Source: Flavobacteriales bacterium
GTDB taxonomy: Bacteria; Bacteroidota; Bacteroidia; Flavobacteriales_E; Vicingaceae
Direction: 5' to 3'
Assembly (NCBI GenBank): GCA_905339165.1
Contig: CAJPFH010000005.1
Location: 1-64,000 of the forward strand
Length of the DNA: 64,000 bases
This document shows positions 25,417-33,681 of the stretch, one piece after another. The position numbers and the translations under genes were made by a program. Each line of letters opens with the position of its first letter. Position 1 is the first letter of the stretch. A model generated the notes under the pieces. That model did not search any database. It worked only from the letters and a program-made list of their open reading frames with translations, and was not told the DNA's origin.

Positions 25417-27852
25417 TTAAGAAAAATCTATAGCCTCTTTTACTTTCTCTTTGGTAAGAGCTTTTGAAATGACTTCGTGCATATTTTTTACGTACTGAAA
25501 TTTTAGTCCTTTCAAATAAGAGGGTTTAATTTCAAGTATATCTTTTTTATTCTCTTCGGATAAAATAATTTCGGTAATACCGGCTCTGCGGGCTGCCAGT
25601 ATTTTTTCTTTAATACCGCCTACGGCAAGTACTCTTCCACGCAAGGTTATTTCACCTGTCATTGCCAGTTTGGATTTTACTTTGCGTTGGGTAAATGCCG
25701 AAACCAAAGCAGTAAGCATGGTAATACCGGCCGAAGGACCGTCTTTTGGAGTAGCTCCTTCAGGAACGTGTACATGAACATCCCAAGTATCAAAGATAGC
25801 GGGTTTAATATTCAATTTTTTGGCATTTGCTTTTATGTACTGCAGAGCAATCATTGCCGATTCTTTCATTACTTCACCAAGGTTTCCGGTAAGTGTAAGT
25901 TTCCCCTTCCCTTTACTAAGGCTTACTTCAATAAAAAGGATATCGCCACCCACGCTAGTCCAAGCAAGGCCGGTAACTACGCCTGCCACATCGTTTCCTT
26001 GATATTTATCTAGGGAGTGTCCGGGTCCAAGTATTTTGTCTACAGCACTCAGGGTAATTTCTGACTTTTTATTTTCTTTCATGGCAATATTTTTTGCCAC
26101 ATGCCGAACGATTTTAGCTATTTTTTTCTCTAGCAAGCGAACTCCGGATTCCCGAGTGTGTTCGATAGCAATTTTTTCAAGAACCGCATCACTCAATTTA
26201 ATATCACTTTGTTTTATTCCATGTTCTTTTATCAGCTTAGGAATAAGGTGATGTTTTGCAATTTGTAATTTTTCTTCAATGGTGTAGCCATTTATCTCAA
26301 TGATTTCCATTCGGTCTCGAAGGGCGGGGTGTATTGAAGAAAGGCTGTTGGCGGTGGCTAAAAAAAGCACTTTAGATAAATCGTAATCGAGTTCTAAAAA
26401 GTTATCGTAAAAAGTATTGTTTTGTTCGGGGTCTAGTACTTCGAGTAGAGCAGAAGAGGGGTCGCCATGAAAATCGTTTCCTACTTTATCTATTTCATCT
26501 AAAACAAATACAGGGTTAGATGTTCCGGCTTTTTTCATGTTTTGTAATATTCTTCCGGGCATGGCTCCTATGTAAGTTTTACGATGCCCGCGTATTTCGG
26601 CTTCATCTTTCAATCCACCCAACGACATGCGAATGTATTTTCTGCCAAGAGCCTCCGCCACACTTTTTCCAAGCGAGGTTTTACCAACTCCGGGAGGCCC
26701 GTATAAGCATAAAATGGGGGCTTTCATATCGCCTTTTAGTTTAAGTACGGCAAGGTGTTCTATTATTCTTTCTTTTACTTTTTCTAAGCCGTAGTGGTCT
26801 CGGTTTAATATTTTTTGGGCTTTTTTTAAGTCGAAAATATCTTTCGAATAACTTTCCCAAGGCAAATCCAATAAGGTTTCAATATAATTCACCTGTATGG
26901 AGTATTCGGCTGCCATTGGATTCATGCGTTGCAGCTTTTCAATTTCTTTTTCGAAGCGTTTTTTAGCCTCTGCCGGCCATTTCTTTTTTTCGGCTTTTTC
27001 TTTAAATTCTTTTATTTCTATTTCTTGCGGGCTTCCTCCTAATTCTTCCTGAATCATTCGCATTTGCTGATGCAGAAAATATTCACGCTGTTGTTTGTCT
27101 ATATCGGTTCTAACTCTCGATTGAATGTCGCTCTTTAATTGCAGCATTTGAAGTTCTTTGCTCATGTGCGATATAAGCATATTGGCTTTTTGAAGAACAT
27201 CGCTTACTTCAAGCAATTGTTGCTTAAAAGAAACTTCTGCATTCATGTTAGAGGCGATGAAGTTTATTAAAAACACAGGGCTTTCTATGTTTTTAATGGC
27301 AATATTTGCTTCGGAGGGAATGTGCGGAGAGAGTTGAATGATTTGCAGAGCCATATCTTTGATGGAAGATACAATGGCTTCGAATTCTTTAGTAGTGGGT
27401 AAGGCTGGCTGAGCAATGGGTATAATTTCAGCTTTTAGATAGGGGTCTTTTTGTATAATTTTTACTAGCTGGAATCTTCTTTTTCCCTGAATGATTACGG
27501 TGGTATTTCCATCGGGCATGCGGAATATTCTGAGAATATGTGCCACGGTGCCTATTGTATTTAGTTCTTCAAACGAGGGATCTTCAACTTTATCGTCTTT
27601 CTGCGATACTACGCCAATGGTTTTATTGCCGGTATGGGCATCTCTTAATAGTTTTATAGATTTATCTCTTCCTACGGTAATAGGAATAACAACGCCAGGA
27701 AAAAGCACTGTATTTCTTAGGGGTAAAATTGGCAGTTCGGCAGGCATTTGCTCTGCATTCATTTGTTCTTCCTCTTCGTTAGTCATTAAAGGAATAAACT
27801 CTGTATCTTCTTCTAATGCACTGCTTAAATATATAGTTTGTTTATTTTTCAT
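25417..27852 (-). CDS. lon: Lon ATP-dependent protease
   Basis: 811 residues. N-terminal LAN domain (LPLRNTVLFPGVV onward, about 40-240), coiled coil, AAA+ domain with Walker A GPPGVGKTS and Walker B VFVLDEIDKVG, and the proteolytic domain with serine 707 (KDGPSAGIT) and lysine 750 (GGIKEK), the Ser-Lys dyad. It degrades misfolded and regulatory proteins. Its upstream gap to the GlmU-like gene (86 bases) holds an 8-bp inverted repeat but no clear -7 box. Confidence 0.96.
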   Translation of the reverse strand: MKNKQTIYLSSALEEDTEFIPLMTNEEEEQMNAEQMPAELPILPLRNTVLFPGVVIPITVGRDKSIKLLRDAHTGNKTIGVVSQKDDKVEDPSFEELNTIGTVAHILRIFRMPDGNTTVIIQGKRRFQLVKIIQKDPYLKAEIIPIAQPALPTTKEFEAIVSSIKDMALQIIQLSPHIPSEANIAIKNIESPVFLINFIASNMNAEVSFKQQLLEVSDVLQKANMLISHMSKELQMLQLKSDIQSRVRTDIDKQQREYFLHQQMRMIQEELGGSPQEIEIKEFKEKAEKKKWPAEAKKRFEKEIEKLQRMNPMAAEYSIQVNYIETLLDLPWESYSKDIFDLKKAQKILNRDHYGLEKVKERIIEHLAVLKLKGDMKAPILCLYGPPGVGKTSLGKSVAEALGRKYIRMSLGGLKDEAEIRGHRKTYIGAMPGRILQNMKKAGTSNPVFVLDEIDKVGNDFHGDPSSALLEVLDPEQNNTFYDNFLELDYDLSKVLFLATANSLSSIHPALRDRMEIIEINGYTIEEKLQIAKHHLIPKLIKEHGIKQSDIKLSDAVLEKIAIEHTRESGVRLLEKKIAKIVRHVAKNIAMKENKKSEITLSAVDKILGPGHSLDKYQGNDVAGVVTGLAWTSVGGDILFIEVSLSKGKGKLTLTGNLGEVMKESAMIALQYIKANAKKLNIKPAIFDTWDVHVHVPEGATPKDGPSAGITMLTALVSAFTQRKVKSKLAMTGEITLRGRVLAVGGIKEKILAARRAGITEIILSEENKKDILEIKPSYLKGLKFQYVKNMHEVISKALTKEKVKEAIDFS

Positions 27853-27901
27853 AATGTGATAATCGCTTAGTCAGGTTATTTATTTAGGCATCAGTCAATA
27901 G

Positions 27902-27937
27902 ATATGCCAAGAGGAGTTAGCAGTAAAAATGGCATAT
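27902..27937. promoter_or_regulatory. Inverted repeat ATATGCCA..TGGCATAT upstream of lon
   Basis: Perfect 8-bp arms at 27902-27909 and 27930-27937, separated by 20 bases; a further GGCAT at 27887-27891 forms an additional half-site. There is no U-run, so it does not look like a terminator for the preceding gene. An operator for lon control is possible but unproved. Confidence 0.35.
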
Positions 27938-27938
27938 T

Positions 27939-29135
27939 TTAGGGTTTCCTGAATTTTTTTGTGTCATTAAAAATTTGGGTAAATATTTTCTTTTCCTCAT
28001 CGGTTAGAGATAGTCTTCTTCTTTCCATCATTTTATTGGCTGACTCTATGGCTTTTTGCAGATCAAACTCTTCATTCAGGTGTGTTCCTCCCCAAAAAAA
28101 GGAGGGAATATGTTTTGGGGGGAAATCTCCTCCGAAAATATTGGAACTCACACCCACTACAGTGCCTGTATTAAACATAGTGTTTATGCCTGATTTAGAA
28201 AAATCGCCCATCGTTAATCCGCAAAACTGATGAGGTGTTTTTGTTATTTTTTCATCTTCATAGTTCCAAACACTAACCGAGCCGTAATTGTTTTTGAGGT
28301 TAGAGGTATTCGTGTCGGCTCCAAGGTTGCACCACTCTCCAATTACTGAATTTCCTACAAAACCATCGTGTGCTTTGTTAGAGTATGCAAAGAATACAGA
28401 ATTGGTTATTTCGCCACCCACTTTGCAGTGTGGCCCAATGGTGGTAGGGCCGTATATTTTGCTTCCCATTTTTAATACGGCATCATTGCAAAGGGCAAAA
28501 GGCCCTCTGATTAGAGAGCCTTCCATAATCTCTGCATTTTTCCCGATATAAACAGGCCCCGTTTTAGTGTTTATGGTAGCATATTCTACCTTAGCTCCTT
28601 CTTCTACAAAAAGGGCATTACCAAGAATGTGATTACTTGCCGAAAGCCTCTTTGATTTTTGATTTTTTTTAATAAACTCAAAATCGAGTTCTATCGCTTT
28701 TTCGTTTAAGTGAAAAATATCCCAAGTGTGCTTTATCAGAATGGGAGTAGATAGGGTATTTTGTTTCGATAAATTGGCTTTTTCTACAGGGATTTTTTGG
28801 TTTACTAATGCTGAAAGTTTTTCAGAAGAGATATGGCAGGCGAGGAATTCTTCTTCACTAAATAAGAGGGTGTTTTCTGATAGTTTTTTGATTTCGTTTA
28901 CTAGCTCTATTGTAGGTAATAAACTTGCGTTTATTAAAATATTTTTTGCTTCAATCTTTATAGGGTATTTTTCGGAAAGATACGCTTGGGTATGGGTTGA
29001 TGAAGTGGTATTGAAAACCGCTTCCCATTTTTCGCGTATGGTTTTTATGCCTATGCGAATATCGGCAACAGGTTTTGTATATACTAAAGGAAGTAGTTGG
29101 TTCCTATGAGTGGGGTCTGTTAATATCAGGTTCAA
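27939..29135 (-). CDS. GlmU-like protein: degenerate nucleotidyltransferase with left-handed beta-helix
   Basis: 398 residues. The C-terminal half has hexapeptide repeats (PVYIGKNAEIMEGSLIRGPF, GPTTIGPHCKVGGEI, GDFSKSGINTMFNTGTVVG), a left-handed beta helix as in GlmU. The N-terminus reads MNLILTDPTHRNQLLPLVYTKP (start MNLILTDPT..), without the LAAGxGTRM nucleotide-binding loop of true nucleotidyltransferases. A PVADIRIGIKTIREKWE block follows instead. Homologues in Bacteroidota are annotated as putative sugar nucleotidyltransferases; the reaction is not established. It lies upstream of lon and divergent from the PASTA gene. Confidence 0.82.
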   Translation of the reverse strand: MNLILTDPTHRNQLLPLVYTKPVADIRIGIKTIREKWEAVFNTTSSTHTQAYLSEKYPIKIEAKNILINASLLPTIELVNEIKKLSENTLLFSEEEFLACHISSEKLSALVNQKIPVEKANLSKQNTLSTPILIKHTWDIFHLNEKAIELDFEFIKKNQKSKRLSASNHILGNALFVEEGAKVEYATINTKTGPVYIGKNAEIMEGSLIRGPFALCNDAVLKMGSKIYGPTTIGPHCKVGGEITNSVFFAYSNKAHDGFVGNSVIGEWCNLGADTNTSNLKNNYGSVSVWNYEDEKITKTPHQFCGLTMGDFSKSGINTMFNTGTVVGVSSNIFGGDFPPKHIPSFFWGGTHLNEEFDLQKAIESANKMMERRRLSLTDEEKKIFTQIFNDTKKFRKP

Positions 29136-29155
29136 TGTATCTGTAGTTTAGATTT

Positions 29156-29163
29156 CAAAAATA
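29156..29163 (-). promoter_or_regulatory. Candidate -7 element for the GlmU-like gene
   Basis: Minus-strand TATTTTTG, 20 bases before the ATG at 29135. A -33 match is not evident. Confidence 0.4.
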
Positions 29164-29282
29164 AGAAGAATAGAACGATTATTTATCATTGAAAATTATT
29201 GAATAGGCGAAATACGTAAACACTCATGTTTATTGTCAATCGCAATTTTATGTTGGGGTATTATGGGTAATTTAAATTAGGG

Positions 29283-29290
29283 TATATTTG
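29283..29290 (+). promoter_or_regulatory. Candidate -7 element for the PASTA gene
   Basis: TATATTTG, a full match to TAnnTTTG, ends 13 bases before the ATG at 29304, predicting a leader of under ten bases. The -33 region is poor. Confidence 0.45.
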
Positions 29291-29303
29291 CTTTTTATCA
29301 TTT

Positions 29304-30128
29304 ATGTCGTATTTTAAGAGAATGCTTAAAAATCCCCTTCTGCGGAATATGCTGCTGATGTTCGTGATATCGGTATTCGTTATTTGGGCTATTTTCTTTT
29401 TTATAAATATGTATACTCAACATGGCGAAACAGTAACGGTGCCCGAGTTATACGGAATTAAAACTACAGAGATAGAAACGTATCTGGCAGAAAGAAACAT
29501 GTCGGTTAAAATCATTGATTCTATATACGATAATAAACGAGAGCGAGGCGTAGTATTAGAACAAGATCCTTTGCCCGATGCTCAAGTAAAAAAAGGCCGA
29601 ACCATTTATGTTACGGTAAATGCCTTTAATCCTAGCAGTATTCCAATGCCAACACTGGTAGATTTATCTCAGCGCCAAGCCTTGGCTGTTCTGGAAAGCT
29701 ATGGATTAAAATTGGGTAGTATGAGTTATATTCCCGATGCATGCAGAAATTGTGTGTTAAAACAGTTGCATAAAGGAAGGGATATACAGCCAGGAAGCCC
29801 AATAGAAAAAGGGAGTAGAATAGATTTGGTATTAGGCAAAGGAGAGTCTGACGAAAAAGTGATTGTGCCGAATTTACTGGGGCTTACCTTATCGCAGGCA
29901 ATAAATATGTTGCAAGCAGCGTTTCTGAATATTGGTTCAGAAATGTACGATCAAACTATTCAAACTCCGGCAGATTCTGTTCGGGCAAGGGTTTATAAAC
30001 AAAGTCCTATGTATATGCCCGATTATCCTGTTGGTTTAGGTTCGGCAGTAGATTTATGGCTAACTTTAGATACTAATTTAGTAAAACAAAATGCTTTAGA
30101 TACCAACGAAGATGATTTCAATGATTAA
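29304..30128 (+). CDS. Membrane-anchored PASTA domain protein
   Basis: 274 residues. A short cytoplasmic N-terminus and one membrane helix (about 15-37, MLLMFVISVFVIWAIFFF) are followed by three PASTA repeats: about 39-106 (starting ETVTVPELYGI), 110-183 (IPMPTLVDLSQRQAL) and 187-260 (VIVPNLLGLTLSQAI). PASTA domains elsewhere bind muropeptides and are fused to Ser/Thr kinases or penicillin-binding proteins; here neither partner is present. Repeat 2 holds a CxxC (CRNC), an unusual insertion. The next gene overlaps by 8 bases. Confidence 0.88.
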   Translation: MSYFKRMLKNPLLRNMLLMFVISVFVIWAIFFFINMYTQHGETVTVPELYGIKTTEIETYLAERNMSVKIIDSIYDNKRERGVVLEQDPLPDAQVKKGRTIYVTVNAFNPSSIPMPTLVDLSQRQALAVLESYGLKLGSMSYIPDACRNCVLKQLHKGRDIQPGSPIEKGSRIDLVLGKGESDEKVIVPNLLGLTLSQAINMLQAAFLNIGSEMYDQTIQTPADSVRARVYKQSPMYMPDYPVGLGSAVDLWLTLDTNLVKQNALDTNEDDFND

Positions 30129-31998
30129 AAAAAGTGTATTTCCTCTCGTATTGTTTATTTCCTCTTTTTGTTATGCTCAGGAATTTATTACAGATTCCTT
30201 ATTCTCTAATGCTTTTCTGTACAATTATTTTAAAACGTATTTAGAGCCATTGCAAAACCAATCGGATACCGTTGTGGAACCATCGCCCTTTCTTACGCCT
30301 TTAGAACTGCCTTTTTTCGATGATTTTTCGCAAAGCAATGGTTTTCCTTATCCCGATGGAAAAAAATGGAAAAACAGAAATGTATTTATTAATTCTACCT
30401 ATCCTGTAAATCCTATAAACATTGGAGTAGCCACTTTTGACGGACTGAAAGAAAACGGTTTGCCATACAATAACAGCACACAAACGGCATGGGGTATTGC
30501 CGATTATTTAACTTCTTTGCCCATCGATTTGTCGGTAGTATTACCCAACGATAGCGTGTATTTTACTTTTTATTTCCAGCCACAAGGACTAGGAAACGCA
30601 CCTGAAACAAAAGATTCTTTGGTATTGGAGTTTTATAATGCTACCGATAGTTCTTGGCATTGGCGTTGGAGTGCTGCCGGCTCGTCTCTGAAATCTTTTA
30701 AACAGGTGCACTTATATGTAGATACATTATTCTACGATTCGCATTTTCAGTTTCGTTTTAGAAACTATGCCACTCTCTCCGGCAATGTAGATCATTGGCA
30801 TTTAGATCATGTTTATCTAAACCAAGGAAGAACATACAACGATACCTCCTTTAACGATGTGGCGGTAATGCATATTTCTACCTCATTACTAGATAAATAT
30901 TATGCAATGCCTTGGAGGCATTACAAAGCAGATACTTCGGCCAACATGCGATTATCAACAGCAATGCGTATTCGAAACAATTCGGCTGTAACACAAAATG
31001 TATTTTACCGTTTTAAAATAAATGATGAAACCAATACACAGCAAGGAATACATCCATCTGCCCCTGGAAATTTTTTCATCATCAATCCCTATCAAATTTA
31101 TTCTTTAACATTACCCATTTTAGATAATCCGTTTACTTTTCATTTTCCGGCAGGAAATACAAATTGCCAAACTTATTTTCCGGTTTATCAGTATTTTCAT
31201 TTAGGAAGTGGACCTGATTTTTCAATAAGGAATGACACCTCTCTTTACTTTCAGCATTTCGGAAATTATTATGCTTACGATGATGGATCGGCAGAGGCAG
31301 CATGGGGAGTGCAAGGAGCCGGAACAAAAGTAGCTCTTGAGTTTACGCCCGAAATTGCCGATACACTTTCGGGGGTTGATTTATATTTCAACCCTTATGT
31401 TACCAATACTACCAATTTTATTTTTAGGCTTACGGTATGGTCATCGTTAATCCCTGAAGTAAAACTCTATGAAGAGAATGTCGTGTCGTATCCTCAATAC
31501 GGAAATATAAATTATTTTCATCGGTATCATTTTTCATCGCCCATAGTGGTAAATGGCACGTTTTATATTGGTTGGTCTAAAATATCGGAAGACCCATTAA
31601 ATGTAGGTTTTGATTACAATTTGTTAAATAACAACAAACTTTGGTACAATGCCGGCCAGGGATGGACAACCAGTTCATTCCAAGGCTCTGCAATGATACG
31701 CCCTGTTTTTGGTTCATGTAATGATGTTTTTACTGGAGAAGAAAATGTTGAAACAGTCAATCGAAAGGTTTCTGTTTTCCCCAATCCTGCAAATGATTAT
31801 ATAAATGTAGTAACTTCGGAAAAAGAGGAATTGTTTATTCAAATTTTTGATGTTACCGGCAAAATAGTAATTGCTCAGTCTTTCAAACAATATATTTCTA
31901 TCAATGTAAATCATTTGCACAATGGTATTATGTTACTACGCATCACTGATAATATGGGTAATGTGTACGCTACAGAGCGAATGGTTATTGCCAAATAA
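30121..31998 (+). CDS. Secreted protein with type IX secretion type A sorting domain
   Basis: About 625 residues from the ATG at 30121 (MIKKSVFPLVLFISSFCYAQ). The signal peptide is followed by beta-sandwich modules (FDDFSQSNGFPYPDGKKW and later NYYAYDDGSAEAAWGV). The C-terminus is the T9SS type A sorting domain: VSVFPNPANDYINV, IFDVTGKIV, LHNGIMLLRI. It is probably displayed on or released from the cell surface. The start overlaps the PASTA stop (ATGATTAA), so secretion cargo and PASTA protein are translationally coupled. No catalytic motif is seen. Confidence 0.87.
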   Translation: MIKKSVFPLVLFISSFCYAQEFITDSLFSNAFLYNYFKTYLEPLQNQSDTVVEPSPFLTPLELPFFDDFSQSNGFPYPDGKKWKNRNVFINSTYPVNPINIGVATFDGLKENGLPYNNSTQTAWGIADYLTSLPIDLSVVLPNDSVYFTFYFQPQGLGNAPETKDSLVLEFYNATDSSWHWRWSAAGSSLKSFKQVHLYVDTLFYDSHFQFRFRNYATLSGNVDHWHLDHVYLNQGRTYNDTSFNDVAVMHISTSLLDKYYAMPWRHYKADTSANMRLSTAMRIRNNSAVTQNVFYRFKINDETNTQQGIHPSAPGNFFIINPYQIYSLTLPILDNPFTFHFPAGNTNCQTYFPVYQYFHLGSGPDFSIRNDTSLYFQHFGNYYAYDDGSAEAAWGVQGAGTKVALEFTPEIADTLSGVDLYFNPYVTNTTNFIFRLTVWSSLIPEVKLYEENVVSYPQYGNINYFHRYHFSSPIVVNGTFYIGWSKISEDPLNVGFDYNLLNNNKLWYNAGQGWTTSSFQGSAMIRPVFGSCNDVFTGEENVETVNRKVSVFPNPANDYINVVTSEKEELFIQIFDVTGKIVIAQSFKQYISINVNHLHNGIMLLRITDNMGNVYATERMVIAK

Positions 31999-32004
31999 AA
32001 GGAA

Positions 32005-33048
32005 GTGATTTTAGATTCAGAATGGCCCGAAGAAGGGCAGGAGCAAGAACAAGAACTTTTTGAACATCACCATATTGTAGTAGATAAGGGGCAAGGATTA
32101 CTTCGTATCGACAAATTTTTACTAACTCGTTTGCCCGATGTTTCCCGAACAAAAATTCAGCAAGCTGCCGATGCCGGAAATATTTTAGTAAACCAAAAGC
32201 CTGTAAAATCTAATTATAAAGTAAAGCCTAGCGATACCATTTCCATTGTGTTACCCTACCCACCACACGAACTGGAACTAATCCCTCAGAATATACCAAT
32301 TGATATTCTATACGAAGACGAACATCTTTTGGTCTTAAATAAAGCAGCCGGAATGGTGGTACACCCGGGTTATGGTAATTACACGGGTACTTTAGTAAAT
32401 GCTTTAATTTATCATTTTGAAAATTTGCCCGGATTGAAATCCGAAATTCCTCGTCCGGGTTTGGTACATCGCTTAGATAAAAATACCACCGGTATAATGG
32501 TAATTGCAAAATCGGAAATTGCATTAAACAAGTTGGCAAAACAATTTTTCGACAGAACCATTCAACGGCATTATAATGCTTTAGTATGGGGCGATGTAAA
32601 AGAAGATGAAGGAACCATAACCGGTAATATTGCCAGAAGCATAAAAGACAGAAAAGTGTTTGATGTTTTTACCGATGAAACAATAGGTAAACACGCTATT
32701 ACGCATTATAAAGTATTGGAACGATTTGGCTACGTAACACTGGTACAGTGTAAATTAGAAACCGGTAGAACCCACCAAATACGTGTGCACATGAGGCACA
32801 TCGGACACCCGTTGTTTAATGATTTTGAATATGGGGGAGATAAAATATTAAAAGGTACCACCTTTGCCAAGTACAAACAGTTTATAGAAAATTGTTTTGA
32901 AATATTGCCCCGTCAGGCTTTGCACGCACGCACTTTAGGATTTATACACCCAGCCACCAATAAAGAAATATTTTTTGAATCGGAATTGCCCAATGATATG
33001 CAAATGGTAATTGATAAATGGAAAAAATATACACAAGAGGGCAATTGA
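32005..33048 (+). CDS. RluD/RluC family pseudouridine synthase
   Basis: 347 residues. An N-terminal S4 RNA-binding domain (about 30-90, LLRIDKFLLTRLPDVSR) precedes the catalytic domain with the active-site aspartate in RPGLVHRLDKNTTGIMV and TGRTHQIRVHMRHIGHP. It modifies uridines in rRNA, most likely 23S. The start is a GTG at 32005, six bases after the preceding stop. The extra acidic N-terminus (EEGQEQEQELFEHH) is a feature of this copy. Confidence 0.92.
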   Translation: MILDSEWPEEGQEQEQELFEHHHIVVDKGQGLLRIDKFLLTRLPDVSRTKIQQAADAGNILVNQKPVKSNYKVKPSDTISIVLPYPPHELELIPQNIPIDILYEDEHLLVLNKAAGMVVHPGYGNYTGTLVNALIYHFENLPGLKSEIPRPGLVHRLDKNTTGIMVIAKSEIALNKLAKQFFDRTIQRHYNALVWGDVKEDEGTITGNIARSIKDRKVFDVFTDETIGKHAITHYKVLERFGYVTLVQCKLETGRTHQIRVHMRHIGHPLFNDFEYGGDKILKGTTFAKYKQFIENCFEILPRQALHARTLGFIHPATNKEIFFESELPNDMQMVIDKWKKYTQEGN

Positions 33049-33098
33049 CAAATTGGTGTTTCAAAGAAAAAATACGAGTAACTTTACAAAAAAAAGAT

Positions 33099-33419
33099 AT
33101 GGCTGTTGTTCTAACTACCGATATAGATTTTGAAAAAACAATATCGGAAAACGAAAAAGTAATTGTAAAATTTTATGCCGACTGGTGTGGAAGTTGTAAG
33201 CTATTTGCTCCCAAATTCAGAAGGCTTTCGGAAGACGATCGTTTTTCCGGTATTGTGTTCATAGACATAAATGCAGAAACAAATGAAAACGCCCGAAAGG
33301 TGGCAGGGGTAGATAATTTGCCTTTTTTTGCTACTTTTAGAGGTGGTGTATTGCAACATGCAAGTGCCTCGTCAAAAGAAGAAGTGGTGGTAGAAATGTT
33401 AGAAAATCTAAAAAAATAA
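33099..33419 (+). CDS. Thioredoxin family protein
   Basis: About 106 residues from the ATG at 33099. The active site is DWCGSCKLFAPKF (CxxC with Gly-Ser), and the cis-proline stretch is GVDNLPFFATF. The residue before the second cysteine is Ser rather than the Pro of classical thioredoxin. An upstream ATG at 33018 lies inside the pseudouridine synthase gene and would add 27 residues not typical of the family. It is followed after 10 bases by a conserved small protein. Confidence 0.9.
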   Translation: MAVVLTTDIDFEKTISENEKVIVKFYADWCGSCKLFAPKFRRLSEDDRFSGIVFIDINAETNENARKVAGVDNLPFFATFRGGVLQHASASSKEEVVVEMLENLKK

Positions 33420-33429
33420 AACACATAAA

Positions 33430-33672
33430 ATGCACATTCCTTCCATAAAAAAACTAATAGAAACCTATGATTTACCTCAACTTCAGGAAGCTGAAGTTGC
33501 TTTATTGGAAGAAGGTAAACCGGAAATAATCATTGAGGGAGCAGACGAAGGGGAGCAGTTAACTCATGTTATGGCTGCTATTTGGATAAAAAACGAGATG
33601 AACGAAAAAAGTATTCCTTTCGTAAATGCTCTAAGGGAATACACCCAGCGGGTAAGAAATTCTATTAGTTAA
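33430..33672 (+). CDS. Small conserved protein, DUF6952-like
   Basis: 80 residues, acidic and helical, begins MHIPSIKKLIETYDLPQLQ. In Flavobacteriales a small protein of this length often follows a thioredoxin gene, and this one is in the same place, but my family assignment rests on recall of that context. No cysteines are present. Function unknown. Its stop is nine bases from the convergent phosphatase gene. Confidence 0.65.
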   Translation: MHIPSIKKLIETYDLPQLQEAEVALLEEGKPEIIIEGADEGEQLTHVMAAIWIKNEMNEKSIPFVNALREYTQRVRNSIS

Positions 33673-33681
33673 CTTTCGGAG

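Noticed and set aside
29227-29271. 14-residue micro-ORF in the GlmU-like/PASTA divergent gap
   Set aside because: Too short to judge, and no promoter element precedes it.
33018-33098. N-terminal extension of the thioredoxin
   Set aside because: It overlaps the end of the pseudouridine synthase gene and is unlike other thioredoxins; the ATG at 33099 is preferred.
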